A stretch of 56,766 nucleotides of DNA, taken from Actinomycetota bacterium. Lineage in GTDB: Bacteria; Actinomycetota; Actinomycetes; Streptosporangiales; Streptosporangiaceae. The number at the start of each line of letters is the position of its first letter. Within the stretch, counting starts at the first letter, position 1. The stretch covers positions 1 to 56,766 of the forward strand of contig JAFAYQ010000042.1 of NCBI GenBank assembly GCA_019240215.1. Direction: 5' to 3'. This document shows, piece by piece, positions 26,390 to 35,510 of the stretch. Under the pieces are notes generated by a model. The model searched no databases. It worked only from the letters and a program-made list of their open reading frames with translations, and was not told the origin of the DNA. Both the position numbers and the translations under genes were made by a program.

Positions 26390-27187
26390 CTACTCAACCG
26401 AGTAGGGAGGACGTTGGAAGGCGATCTGGGTGTCGACGTCCCGGAAGCCGACCGAGCGGTAGATCCGGATCGCCCTGGCCGCCGGATCGGCCACGATGAC
26501 CAGCGTCCGGGCCGCCCGGTGGGCGAGCGCCCACTGGCCGGCCCGCCAGACCAGCGTGCCGGCCAGGCCCTGCCGGCGCCAGTCGGGGTCGGTCTCCACG
26601 TTCTGGTAGCGGGCCACCCCGCCGCCGTCGGAGAAGATGCCCAGCTGCGCCGCCAGCCGCCCGTCCGCGAACGCGCCGAACCAGGCGCCGTGCCCCTGTT
26701 CGGTCGCCCGCCGGGCATCGACGGTCCGCTGTTCGAAGAACGCCTGCGTAGCGGCCCCGTTGCTCTCGTCGGCCGCCAGCCGCAGCTTCAGCGACTGCTC
26801 CCAGTCCGCGTCGCTGGCCAGCGGCCGGTACTCGATCGTCTGGTTGGCGTGCGGTGGTTCGTGCACGGTGGCGGCCGTCAGCACGGTGCTTCGCTCGATC
26901 CGCAGCCCGGCTTCCGGCAGCCCGGACTGTTCCGCGGGCGGCCACCCGTCGGTGTCCACCCCGATCGCGACGTGCTGGCCCTCCGGGAACGCCTCCGCGA
27001 ACCGGGCCAGCCAGCCCGCCGCCGCCCGCGGCTGCGGGGGCGCCGCCAGCAGGATGAAGTTGCCCCACCAGAATCCGGGATGCCCCGGGCTGCGCACCAC
27101 CACGTGGTCGGCGTAGTCGCTGACCTCGCTGCCTTCCATCCGCCGGACCATCAGGTCGGTCCGGTACCCGAGCGAGGTAACCTCCAC
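26390..27187 (-). CDS. GNAT family N-acetyltransferase
   Basis: 265 residues. The C-terminal GNAT domain (about 130-260) has the acetyl-CoA pyrophosphate-binding loop WRRQGLAGTLV and the following AARTLVIVADPAARAIRIYRSVGFRDV. The first 120 residues look like a degenerate second acetyltransferase-like half (WWGNFILLAAPPQ), giving the length of two-domain actinobacterial GNATs. Substrate unknown. It converges with PhzF, 12 bases apart, and follows no obvious operon partner. Confidence 0.85.
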   Translation of the reverse strand: MEVTSLGYRTDLMVRRMEGSEVSDYADHVVVRSPGHPGFWWGNFILLAAPPQPRAAAGWLARFAEAFPEGQHVAIGVDTDGWPPAEQSGLPEAGLRIERSTVLTAATVHEPPHANQTIEYRPLASDADWEQSLKLRLAADESNGAATQAFFEQRTVDARRATEQGHGAWFGAFADGRLAAQLGIFSDGGGVARYQNVETDPDWRRQGLAGTLVWRAGQWALAHRAARTLVIVADPAARAIRIYRSVGFRDVDTQIAFQRPPYSVE

Positions 27188-27210
27188 GCCGGCAGCTTAA
27201 ACGGTGGCTC

Positions 27211-30200
27211 TCAGCGGTGCGGTCGCCGCGGCGCCGCGGAAGTGATCACGTACACCTGGTCGGACCCGCCCGGCGGCTGTTCGCCCGCGGGCCGCTCCGG
27301 CCCCCCACCCGGCGCCGACGGCGGCGAGGCCACCTGCGACGGCCAGGCGTCCGGCCGCCCCTCACGGTGCCCTTCCGGTCGGCGACCCTCGCGTCCGCTC
27401 CCCTGGGATCCAAGGCCGTCGGGCGTACGCTCTTCCCGCGCGCGCCTCTGGCCCCGGGAGTCCCGTCCCTCTCGCAGCCCACTTTCGTCCCGGGAATCCC
27501 GTCCTCGCGGCCCGCTTTCGTCCCGGGAGTCCCGCCGTTCTCGCGGCCCACTTCCGTCCCGCGAGCCACGTCCGTTCCGCCGCGCCTCGCCCGACGGCGA
27601 ATCCCAGACGTCGCGAGAGTCTCGCTGCTCCCGTGCGTCCTTCTCGTCCCCCAGACCCCGCTCGTCCGGGCCGTCAGCCGGGCCGCCAGCCTCAGCCCGG
27701 TCGGCGGCCGTTTTCATGGCCTCGGCCAGGCGGTGCCAGCGGTCCTCCCAGTCGGGCACGCTGCCCTCGCAGGCCCGCACGTAGGCCATGGTCACCGGCA
27801 GGGTCGGCAGGTTCAGCCCGCCTGCCGCCGAGGCCAGCGTCTTCATCGTGTAGTGGCACAGCTCGGCCATCTCCGGGTAGCCCAGCCCGGACTTGGTCCG
27901 CAGATCCCGCAGGTCCTTGGCGAACCCCTCCAGCTGCTCCTGCGGCGTCTTGGCCCGGGGCCTGGGCTCGGGCTCCTTGCGCAGCGCCAGCGCCGCACCC
28001 GGCTTGACCGGCTGGTCGAGCCCGGGTCCGCGGGCAGCCGCGGGTTCCGGCCGGGGCGGGGCCGGGTGCTCGGCCGGTTCGGCGGGGCGCGGTGGTGCCT
28101 CGGCGGGCATCGCCTGCCCCCGCAGCACCGGACGCGGCCCGCGCCGGGGCCCGTGTCCCGGCGGCGCGTAACCTTCCGGCCCGTACGGCCCACCCGGGCT
28201 GCCGAGCCCCGCATCGCCGGGGCCAGCCGGTCCGCCGGGACCCAGGTGATCGCCGGGGCCCCGGGGCCGTCCGGGGACCGGGCCGGGCCCGAGCGGGTCG
28301 AACGGACCGCCCGGAGCGCCACCCGGAACGGCAAAGTGGCCAGCGTCGCCCGGCCCGGCCCGCCACTCCCCGCCGGTAACCGGTGCGGGCTCGCCCGCGT
28401 AGCCGCCGTCCGGGTAATAGCCCCCGTCCGGATAGGGCTCCTCGGCGTAGTAGGCCTGCCCGCCGTCAACGTAGCCGCCATCGGGATGGACGTCGGCCGG
28501 GTAGCCACCGGCGGCGTAGGCCGGGGGCGGCGGGGGAGCGTACCCGTCATCTACGTAACCGGGGTACTGATAACCGTCGGCCTCCGGGTAGCCCGGGCCG
28601 GGGTACTGCCCCGGCGGATACTGCCCGTCCGGGTAGCCGGGTCCCGGGAAGCGATCGTCCTGGTACCCGCCGTCCGCGTACGCGGGCTCCGGGTGAACGG
28701 CTGCCTCGTAAACCGGGTTGCCATAGTCGCCGCCGTAACCGCCCGGATGACCGCCGGGCGCGTACTGCTCGCCTGGGTACGGCTGCGACGGGTACGGCGC
28801 TTCGTACTCCCCGTCGAGGTACTGCGGCGCCATGCGCCCGTCGGCCGGGTATGGCCCCGCCGGGCCGCTCTCCTGGTATGGCCCGGCCGGGCGGCCGGGC
28901 CCCGGCTGGTTGTCCACGTAGGGCCCGCCGCCGGCGTACGGCCCACCCCCCCGACCAGCTGGCCTGCCGGGAACGCGTCCATCGGGGCCGGGTCCGCCGC
29001 GCCCGCCGGGTCCATCGGTGCCACCGCGTCCACCGGGTCCACCCGGTCTACCGGGTCCGCCGGGTCTACCGGGTCTACCGGGGCTACCGGGTCCGCCGAG
29101 GCCGCCGGGTCGGCCGGGGCTACCGGGTCCGCCGAGGCCGCCGGGTCGGCCGGGGCTACCGGGTCCGCCGAGGCCGCCGGGTCGGCCGGGGCTACCGGGT
29201 CCGCCGAGGCCGCCGAGTCGGCCGGGGCTACCGGGTCCGCCGAGGCTCCCGGGTCGGCCGGGGCCACCGGGTCGGCCGGGGCCACCCGGGCCACTGGGCC
29301 GCCCCGGACGACCGTGGCCGTCGGGCACGCCGCGCCCATCAGGCCCCACCGGCCCGCCCAGGCCGCCTACCCCGCTAGGCCCACCCAGCCCGCCGGGACG
29401 CCCGGGCCTCCCGCGCCCGCTGGGAACGCCGTACTCGCCGGGCCCCGTAAAACCATCGTGACCGTTGGGAACGCCACGCCCACCGTAGCCATTGGGCCGC
29501 CCGGGACCGTTGGGCACACCCGGGCCATTGGGACCCGCGGGGCGACCGGGAACGCGAGCACCCCGCCCACCGCCGGGACCCAGGGGGCGGTCAGGACCCC
29601 CGCTGCCCCCAGGGCCGCCCGGACCTCCGGCGCCGCGGGGACCGCCGCCCCCCGCCGGCATCGTCGGCGACCCGGGCACCCCGGCTCCGTTGGCCCGCCG
29701 CCGCCCCCCGACCCGGTTGGCGGCGGCCACTCCATTGGGCCCGTACTGGGCACCGGCCGGGCCGGGGCCGCCTACTCCATTGGGCCCGTACTGGGCACCG
29801 CCCGGGCCGGGGCCGCCTACTCCATTGGGCCCGTACTGGGCACCGCCCGTACCGCGGCCACCCACTCCATTGGGCCCGAACCGCCCATCGGCCGGACCAG
29901 GTCCACCAGATCCACCAGGTCCACCGGGCGCGTATTGGCCACCCGGACCAGGCCCACCGGCTCCGCCCGCAGACCCAGACCGCCGTCTGCCCGGCCCCTG
30001 CGCGCCAGCCCCCCGGACTCCGCCGGGACCCGGGCCACCCCCCTGGCGACCAGCCGGCCCCGGTCCGTTCATCCCCGGCCCCGGACCACGCTGCATGGTC
30101 GGCGGTATCCGCCGGCCCGCCTGGTACCGCGCACCCGGATACGGAGCTTCAGGCCCGTCATGAGGTCCCGGATACCCCTCAGGCGCCGCACCGTACCCCT

Positions 30201-30393
30201 CCGCCGGACCCGGCCGCGGGCTCCGCCCGCCCTGGTCCGGGTAACCGCGTGGGCTCATCCACTCAGCTTCCGCCCACTCGCTGTCTGACCAGCCCGGATC
30301 GGGCCACTCGGCCCGCAGCGGGACGCCCTCGGGCGCGGGACGGCCGTCTACCCCGTACCGATGACGGTCGGGTGCGGCGTCACCACGTTCCAC
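27211..30393 (-). CDS. giant low-complexity protein with a C-terminal-side helix-turn-helix domain
   Basis: 1060 residues. About residues 60-800 are Gly/Pro/Tyr-rich and probably disordered. They include a collagen-like stretch with G-x-y triplets, a 15-residue tandem repeat and a Tyr-rich part (for example [17 protein letters not shown]). Residues about 810-885 form an Xre-like helix-turn-helix domain of the actinobacterial type ([19 protein letters not shown] to PDWEDRW). A charged R/D/E/S-repeat tail follows. No membrane segment is seen. GTG at 30393 has AGGAGG about seven bases upstream. The same domain occurs in the 32451-33707 protein. Function unknown. Confidence 0.8.
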   Translation of the reverse strand: MERGDAAPDRHRYGVDGRPAPEGVPLRAEWPDPGWSDSEWAEAEWMSPRGYPDQGGRSPRPGPAEGYGAAPEGYPGPHDGPEAPYPGARYQAGRRIPPTMQRGPGPGMNGPGPAGRQGGGPGPGGVRGAGAQGPGRRRSGSAGGAGGPGPGGQYAPGGPGGSGGPGPADGRFGPNGVGGRGTGGAQYGPNGVGGPGPGGAQYGPNGVGGPGPAGAQYGPNGVAAANRVGGRRRANGAGVPGSPTMPAGGGGPRGAGGPGGPGGSGGPDRPLGPGGGRGARVPGRPAGPNGPGVPNGPGRPNGYGGRGVPNGHDGFTGPGEYGVPSGRGRPGRPGGLGGPSGVGGLGGPVGPDGRGVPDGHGRPGRPSGPGGPGRPGGPGRPGSLGGPGSPGRLGGLGGPGSPGRPGGLGGPGSPGRPGGLGGPGSPGRPGGLGGPGSPGRPGRPGGPGRPGGPGGRGGTDGPGGRGGPGPDGRVPGRPAGRGGGPYAGGGPYVDNQPGPGRPAGPYQESGPAGPYPADGRMAPQYLDGEYEAPYPSQPYPGEQYAPGGHPGGYGGDYGNPVYEAAVHPEPAYADGGYQDDRFPGPGYPDGQYPPGQYPGPGYPEADGYQYPGYVDDGYAPPPPPAYAAGGYPADVHPDGGYVDGGQAYYAEEPYPDGGYYPDGGYAGEPAPVTGGEWRAGPGDAGHFAVPGGAPGGPFDPLGPGPVPGRPRGPGDHLGPGGPAGPGDAGLGSPGGPYGPEGYAPPGHGPRRGPRPVLRGQAMPAEAPPRPAEPAEHPAPPRPEPAAARGPGLDQPVKPGAALALRKEPEPRPRAKTPQEQLEGFAKDLRDLRTKSGLGYPEMAELCHYTMKTLASAAGGLNLPTLPVTMAYVRACEGSVPDWEDRWHRLAEAMKTAADRAEAGGPADGPDERGLGDEKDAREQRDSRDVWDSPSGEARRNGRGSRDGSGPRERRDSRDESGPRGRDSRDESGLREGRDSRGQRRAREERTPDGLGSQGSGREGRRPEGHREGRPDAWPSQVASPPSAPGGGPERPAGEQPPGGSDQVYVITSAAPRRPHR
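29084..29263 (-). repeat. 36-base tandem repeat, five units, in coding sequence
   Basis: Unit starts at 29084, 29120, 29156, 29192 and 29228. Each codes on the minus strand for a 12-residue unit of the type [12 protein letters not shown], a collagen-like G-x-y series. The last units carry small changes. Such repeats change copy number readily by slippage. Confidence 0.9.
29732..29880 (-). repeat. 45-base tandem repeat, three full units and a partial
   Basis: Unit starts at 29732, 29777, 29822 and 29867 (partial). Each codes on the minus strand for a 15-residue Gly/Pro unit containing [13 protein letters not shown]. It lies in the N-terminal third of the low-complexity protein. Confidence 0.85.
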
Positions 30394-30616
30394 CCGGGCA
30401 CCTCCTGAAGACTCCGGTCAGACGCGCCCGCTCCGCGCGGCATTACATTCGGAAAAAGTCTAGAGCGAGTGGAATGTCTAATCAGAGCAGAAAGCAATTT
30501 GTACCTTTTGCCCGATTTCGGCACGCGGAGCTGGGAGAACGGCTCGGGCAACCGATGGTGTGCGCAGCGTAACAAGTGCGACACGCCGCCGGGGGAGTTA
30601 CCCTCCAATTGAGGCA

Positions 30617-30631
30617 CGAACGTCACGTTCG
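30617..30631. promoter_or_regulatory. 15-base palindrome upstream of nfeD-like gene
   Basis: CGAACGT-C-ACGTTCG is perfect over seven-base arms. It is in the 302-base gap between the divergent low-complexity helix-turn-helix gene (start 30393) and the NfeD gene (start 30696). The gap is AT-richer around 30455-30510, where promoters are likely. A regulator binding here could control either side. Confidence 0.35.
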
Positions 30632-30695
30632 AGTCCCGGCGGCGGCGCCCGCCCGACGTCGCCGCCCGCCGGTTGCGGAACCACGCGGAGCGGCC

Positions 30696-31127
30696 ATGGT
30701 GGCTCTCATCATCTGGCTGATCTTGGCGGTCGTGCTCGGGGTGGCCGAGCTGATGACCGTGACGCTGACGCTCGGCCTGATCGCGGTGGCGGCGGTCGCG
30801 GCCGCCGTGACCGGGGCGGTCGGGCTGCCGGTGCCGATCCAGATCCTCACGTTCATCGGGGTCTCGGTGGCCGGGCTCGGCGTGGTCCGGCCGATCGCCA
30901 AACGCCACCTCAAGCAGCCGCCGGCCATCCGCACCGGGACGGCCGCGCTGGTCGGCCGGACCGCCCTCGTCCTCCACGAGACCGACGGGCACGGCGGCCG
31001 GGTCCGCATCGGCGGTGAGGAGTGGTCGTCCCGCTCCTACGACGAGACCCTCGTGATCCCGGCCGGATCCACCGTCGACGTCATCCAGATCGAGGGCGCG
31101 ACCGCCCTCGTCTATCCCCGGGAGTGA
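30696..31127 (+). CDS. NfeD family protein
   Basis: 143 residues. Two or three membrane helices (residues 1-70, LIIWLILAVVLGVAEL, then a second hydrophobic block) are followed by a small OB-fold domain (about 85-140, GTAALVGRTALVLHE to ALVYPRE). This is the short NfeD form that pairs with SPFH/stomatin proteins. ATG at 30696 has GGAG seven bases upstream; the longer open frame to 30576 lacks a better site. It ends two bases before the SPFH start. Confidence 0.9.
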   Translation: MVALIIWLILAVVLGVAELMTVTLTLGLIAVAAVAAAVTGAVGLPVPIQILTFIGVSVAGLGVVRPIAKRHLKQPPAIRTGTAALVGRTALVLHETDGHGGRVRIGGEEWSSRSYDETLVIPAGSTVDVIQIEGATALVYPRE

Positions 31128-31129
31128 TC

Positions 31130-32416
31130 ATGGCCATCGCGGAACTTCTGATCGGAGTGGTCATCGCGATCCTGCTCATCGCGGTGGTGGTCCGCTCGGT
31201 GCGGGTGGTGCCCCAGGCTCGCGCCCGCAACGTCGAACGGTTCGGCCGCTACCGCAAGACGCTGGAGCCGGGGATGAACTTCATCATTCCGTTCGTGGAC
31301 CGGGTGAAGCCGCTGATCGACCTGCGCGAACAGGTCGTTTCCTTTAAAGGGCAGCCGGTGATCACCGAGGACAACCTGGTCGTGCTCATCGATACGGTGC
31401 TGTTCTTCCAGGTCACCGATCCGCGGGCGGCCGACTACGAGATCGTCAACTACATCCAGGCCATCGAGCAGCTCACCGCCACCATGCTCCGCAGCGTCAT
31501 CGGCTCCATGGACCTGGAGGAGTCGCTGACCTCCCGCGACAAGATCAACAAACTGCTGCGGGGGGTGCTCGACGACGCCTCCGGCAAGTGGGGCATCCGT
31601 GTCACCCGGGTCGAGATCAAGGCCATCGACCCACCCAAGAGCGTGGTCGACGCGATGGAGAAGCAGATGCGGGCCGAGCGCGAGAAGCGCGCGGCCATCC
31701 TCACCGCCGAGGGCCTCAAGCAGTCCAAGATTCTCACCGCTGAGGGGGAGAAGCAGAGCAACATTCTCCGGGCCGAGGGCGAGAAGCGGAGCGCGATCCT
31801 CAAGGCCGAGGGCCAGGCCGAGGCGATCGGCACCGTGTTCCAGGCCGTGCACCAAAACGACCCCGACCCCAAGCTGCTGGCCTGGCAGTACCTGCAGACG
31901 CTGCCGCAACTGGCCCAGGGCCAGGCCAGCACGATGTGGGTCATTCCCAGCGAGGTGACGTCGGCGCTCAAGTCGATCACCTCGGCCTTCGGCCGGGGCG
32001 ACGACGAGGACCGGAGCACCCCGCCGCCCCGGGTAGCAGCCCCACCCCAGCAGGCCCTGCCCCCAGATCGAGCCGCGAGCCCGCTGCCCGCGGCCGACGC
32101 GCTACCTGCGGCCGACGCGCTATCCGCGGCCGACTCGCTGACCGGCGCCGCCTTGCCCGCGGCCGAGACACTGCCGGCCGAGACACTGCCGGCCGAGGCG
32201 CTGCCGGGCGACGCGCTGCCCGCCGCCGACTCGCTGCCCGCGGCCGACAGCGGGGCCGGCCTGCTGAACGGCGTCGCCGCCGTCCTCAACGGCAAGCCCT
32301 CCGCCGCCGCCGGTGACCCGCCCGGCCCGCCCAGCCCGTCCAGCCCGGACGGCTCCGAAGGGCCACCCGGCCCGGAGCGCCCGGACGGCCCGATCCGGCC
32401 GCCGCTGGTGCCGTAG
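31130..32416 (+). CDS. SPFH/band 7 (stomatin-like) membrane scaffold protein
   Basis: 428 residues. One N-terminal membrane anchor (LLIGVVIAILLIAVVV) precedes the band 7 domain (about 20-190: VERFGRYRKTLEPGMNFIIPFVDRV, and EIKAIDPPKSVVDAMEKQMRAEREKRA). A long helix with repeated LTAEG/LRAEGEK units follows, then an Ala/Leu/Asp-rich repeat tail (ALPAAD units) and a Pro-rich end. The Shine-Dalgarno GGAG overlaps the nfeD stop. Such proteins oligomerise and organise membrane microdomains. The pair forms a standard NfeD-SPFH operon; the tail is longer than usual. Confidence 0.92.
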   Translation: MAIAELLIGVVIAILLIAVVVRSVRVVPQARARNVERFGRYRKTLEPGMNFIIPFVDRVKPLIDLREQVVSFKGQPVITEDNLVVLIDTVLFFQVTDPRAADYEIVNYIQAIEQLTATMLRSVIGSMDLEESLTSRDKINKLLRGVLDDASGKWGIRVTRVEIKAIDPPKSVVDAMEKQMRAEREKRAAILTAEGLKQSKILTAEGEKQSNILRAEGEKRSAILKAEGQAEAIGTVFQAVHQNDPDPKLLAWQYLQTLPQLAQGQASTMWVIPSEVTSALKSITSAFGRGDDEDRSTPPPRVAAPPQQALPPDRAASPLPAADALPAADALSAADSLTGAALPAAETLPAETLPAEALPGDALPAADSLPAADSGAGLLNGVAAVLNGKPSAAAGDPPGPPSPSSPDGSEGPPGPERPDGPIRPPLVP

Positions 32417-32450
32417 CACCGCCCACCCGGTGCCACGGCATCAAACCCGG

Positions 32451-33707
32451 CTAGTGCGCGAGCACCAGCCAGAGCACGACGGCGATGACGATCACGGCCA
32501 GCACCGCGGCGATGGCGGTGGTGGAGACGCGCCGCCGCCGCGGGGCCGGGGCGGCGTGGGCGTTGGCTGCCCCCGCTGACGGGGCCGAAGCGGCCAGCGG
32601 GCCTGATGTTGCTGACGGGCCAGTCGCGCGTGGAGGGCCTGCCATGCCTTGAGTAACGGGAGTGCCGGGAGTCCCCAGTGTGGCGGGACCTCCCAGGCTG
32701 GCGGGAGTCCCCGGTGCCGGGGGGTCCCCCGGCGAGCCCGGAGTCCCGGAACCGGGCGGCATGCCCGCCGGCCGCGACCCGGCCCCGGGCGTTATCCCGG
32801 TCGGAGGCGTGGGCGGCGGCGCGCTCGGCGGCTCCGGCGCCGGAGCCGGCGTCCGGAACATCTCCGGCGGGTCATACGAGGGCGCCTCGTAGGAAGGCGA
32901 GGGTGCCTCATAAGCAGGCGTCTCGTAGGACGGCGGTGAGTACGTACCCGAATACGACGTCCCCGGCGCCTGGTAGGCCGGCATCGCCGGATACTGCACG
33001 GTCGGCTCCCCCGGGCTCACTTCCGGCGCGGCCGGAGCCGGCGGGGTAGCCGCGGCCGGCGGGGGCGCGGGAGCCCTGGGCGCCGGGTCGAACCAGCCGC
33101 CCGCCGCGCTGTCGGCGCCGGTCGCCGCCGAGTCACCACCGATGCCGTAACCAGGATCAGCACTCGGGGCCGTCGTCCCCCGGCTGAAGCCGTCGAACGT
33201 GGTCTCGGCGCCGAACCCGCCCGCGCCCCCGACCCCGCTGGACGGGATCGTCGGACCGGCGTCGGGCTCGATCGGGGCCAGCCCGCGGGCGACCCGGGCC
33301 AGCCCGAAGCCGATGGCGTCCTGCTCGGCGGCGCTGCGGCCACCCTGCGACTCGGGGAACGGCATCATCCGGGCCGGCGGCCGCGACGTGGCCGGGGCCC
33401 GCGTCGGCAGCGCGTTGCCGCTGGATGAGCTTTCGTCGTTGAGCCGCCGCCAGCGGTCTTCCCACTCGGTTTCGCCCGCGCCGCAGCCACGCACGTAGGC
33501 CTGCAGGACCGGCAGGCTGGGTAGCGCCGGGCCGGCCTCCGCGGTCTTGAGCGTGTCCTCCGGGAAGTGGGCCCGCGCCGCGAGGTCACGGGAGCCCAGG
33601 CCTGCACGGTCACGGAGCGCACGCAAGTCCCGCAGGAAGGCAGCCTTCTCTGCGTCGGCCCCGCCGCTGCCGGCCCCAACAGGCTGGGCGTCGCGGGGAT
33701 ACGTCAT
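32451..33707 (-). CDS. helix-turn-helix protein with Pro-rich linker and C-terminal membrane anchor
   Basis: 418 residues. An N-terminal Xre-like domain (about 17-85: FLRDLRALRDRAGLGSRDLAARA to ETEWEDRW) resembles that of the 1060-residue protein upstream. A disordered Pro/Ala/Tyr-rich linker follows (for example YETPAYEAPSPSYEAPSYD), and a single C-terminal membrane helix (TTAIAAVLAVIVIAVVLWLVL). The ATG at 33707 has GGAGG four bases upstream; the frame is open further but less well supported. The order HTH-linker-TM places the DNA-binding-like domain in the cytoplasm at the membrane. Confidence 0.85.
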   Translation of the reverse strand: MTYPRDAQPVGAGSGGADAEKAAFLRDLRALRDRAGLGSRDLAARAHFPEDTLKTAEAGPALPSLPVLQAYVRGCGAGETEWEDRWRRLNDESSSSGNALPTRAPATSRPPARMMPFPESQGGRSAAEQDAIGFGLARVARGLAPIEPDAGPTIPSSGVGGAGGFGAETTFDGFSRGTTAPSADPGYGIGGDSAATGADSAAGGWFDPAPRAPAPPPAAATPPAPAAPEVSPGEPTVQYPAMPAYQAPGTSYSGTYSPPSYETPAYEAPSPSYEAPSYDPPEMFRTPAPAPEPPSAPPPTPPTGITPGAGSRPAGMPPGSGTPGSPGDPPAPGTPASLGGPATLGTPGTPVTQGMAGPPRATGPSATSGPLAASAPSAGAANAHAAPAPRRRRVSTTAIAAVLAVIVIAVVLWLVLAH

Positions 33708-34005
33708 GAGACCTCCCGATCGCCATACCCGCGGATGCTTATGGCTTCGTTGATCACCGTTACCCTGCAGCGTAAACCCGTTCATTCCGCCACGTTGCCG
33801 CATTCCTCACTAGTCGCGGCCACGCTGGTACGCGCAGGAAGATCCGCAGTCGCTTTTAGCACTATTTAGGCCCAGGCAACCGATTTAGCGTCTGTGCCTT
33901 TATGGTGACGTTTATCTTTCCAGGTGCCGAACTCGAACGCCAAACCGGCGAGCGATGCCACGCCGTTGATTACACAGTGTGACCGGAAGCGAACGGCCAG
34001 GCCAG

Positions 34006-34926
34006 TCAGAAGCGGACGGCCAGGCCAATCGTGAGCGCCGCCCCGAACGCCAGCTGCAGCCGCCCGGTCTGGCCCAGCGCGCTGAGCAGCGCCCGGCCGG
34101 CCGCACCCGAACGGACGGTCCTGATCGGCCCCCAGGCCAGCGGCAGCGCCAGCACGGTCAGGGCGGCCAGCGGCCGGGCCGGGGTGAGAGCCAGGGCCGC
34201 CACGAACGGCAGCAGCAGGCTGGCGATGTACACCGTCCGGCTGCGGCGGTCACCGAGCCGGACGGCCAGCGTGCGCTTGCCCACCTCGGCGTCGGACCCG
34301 ATGTCGCGCAGGTTGTTGATCATCAGCAGCGCGCAGGACAGCAGCCCGGCCGGGATCGCGGCCAGCAGCTCCAGCCAGCTGAACCGGACCATCTGCACGT
34401 AGGCGGTCCCGGCCACCGCGGCCACCCCGAAGAACGCGAACACCGCGATCTCGCCCAGCCCCTGGTACCCGTAGGGGTGCGAGCCGCCGGTGTAGAACCA
34501 GGCGGCCGCGACCGCGGCCGCGCCCACCGCGATCAGCCACCACGAGGAGGTGGCGACGGTCAGCACCAGCCCGGCCACGCAGGCCACCCCGAAGCAGGCG
34601 AACGCGGCCGCCAGCACCTGCTTGGGCCGGGCCAGCCCGGCCGCGACCAGGCGGGTCGGCCCGACCCGGCGCTCGTCGGAGCCGCGGATGCCGTCGCTGT
34701 AGTCGTTGGCGTAGTTGACGCCGATCTGCAGAGCCAGCGCCACCACCAGGGCCAGCACCGCCCGCCAGGGCGAGAACTTGCCGTAGCCGAAGGCGACCCC
34801 GGTCCCGATGAACACCGGCACCATCGAGGCCGGCAGGGTCCGCGGCCGGGTCCCGGCCAGCCAGTCCCGCGGCCGGGCGACCCGCGGCCCCTCCGGCGGA
34901 TGCGCGGTGCTGACAGGAGTGCTCAT
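34006..34926 (-). CDS. menA: 1,4-dihydroxy-2-naphthoate polyprenyltransferase
   Basis: 306 residues, a UbiA-superfamily membrane prenyltransferase with about eight helices. The Mg-binding motifs are NDYSDGIRGSDE (first Asp-rich) and NNLRDIGSDAEVGKRT (second). The N-terminal WLAGTRPRTLPASMVPVFIG is characteristic of MenA. It attaches the polyprenyl chain to DHNA in menaquinone synthesis. The ATG at 34926 overlaps the GNAT stop (ATGA). The open frame to 35559 is shadow of the GNAT. Confidence 0.92.
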   Translation of the reverse strand: MSTPVSTAHPPEGPRVARPRDWLAGTRPRTLPASMVPVFIGTGVAFGYGKFSPWRAVLALVVALALQIGVNYANDYSDGIRGSDERRVGPTRLVAAGLARPKQVLAAAFACFGVACVAGLVLTVATSSWWLIAVGAAAVAAAWFYTGGSHPYGYQGLGEIAVFAFFGVAAVAGTAYVQMVRFSWLELLAAIPAGLLSCALLMINNLRDIGSDAEVGKRTLAVRLGDRRSRTVYIASLLLPFVAALALTPARPLAALTVLALPLAWGPIRTVRSGAAGRALLSALGQTGRLQLAFGAALTIGLAVRF

Positions 34927-35510
34927 GCTTCCGGGACCTCCAGGGCCGTGTGCAGCCGCACGATCGGGACGCGGGTACCCATGTCGAGCTGGCTGCGGGC
35001 CCCGTCGGCCGCCCAGCCCGCGCTCTCCAGGAACTCCCGCAGCCCGGCGTCGGCCTCCAGCACCCAGGCCGACAGGTGGGTGAAACGATCCTCGGCCAGC
35101 GTGTCCGCCACCGCGTTCAGCAGCCGCCCGCCGTGCCCCTGGCCGGTCCGGTCGCGGGCCACGTGCAGCTCGTACAGCTCGCCGTCGGTGGCCGGCCACT
35201 TGTCCTCGTCGCTGGCGGGCCCGGCCGCCGCGAACCCGGCCACCACCCGCTGCGGCCGGCCCGCCTCGCCCCCGGCCGGAGGTTCGGCGGCGGTGGCCAC
35301 CAGCACCCGGTGGCGGCTGGTGGGCGGCTTGGCGATGGCCTCGGCCCACCGCTGCTGCCACCGCTCGGCCGCTTCCGCGCTGGTCAGCTCGGCCAGCACC
35401 GCGTCCGGGATCAGCCCCGCGTAGTCCGCGCGCCAGCTCTCGACCTGGATCCGGGCCAGCTCGGCGGCGTCGGACCCGCGGGCCGCGCGGACGAAATCCT
35501 GTCCGCTCAA
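34923..35510 (-). CDS. GNAT family N-acetyltransferase
   Basis: 195 residues with the RimI-type GNAT pattern: [30 protein letters not shown] at the N-terminus and the acetyl-CoA loop [20 protein letters not shown]. The start overlaps the ilvD stop and the stop overlaps the menA start, so ilvD, GNAT and menA appear translationally coupled. Substrate unknown. Confidence 0.85.
   Translation of the reverse strand: MSGQDFVRAARGSDAAELARIQVESWRADYAGLIPDAVLAELTSAEAAERWQQRWAEAIAKPPTSRHRVLVATAAEPPAGGEAGRPQRVVAGFAAAGPASDEDKWPATDGELYELHVARDRTGQGHGGRLLNAVADTLAEDRFTHLSAWVLEADAGLREFLESAGWAADGARSQLDMGTRVPIVRLHTALEVPEA

Noticed and set aside
27217..30288. 1023-residue plus-strand frame opposite the low-complexity protein
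   Set aside because: It is a shadow produced by high G/C composition; the minus-strand frame has the ribosome site, the HTH domain and the ordered repeats.
30610..30650. tRNA T-arm (GTTCGAGTCCC)
   Set aside because: The stretch is part of a palindrome; no matching acceptor, D or anticodon arms are found upstream.
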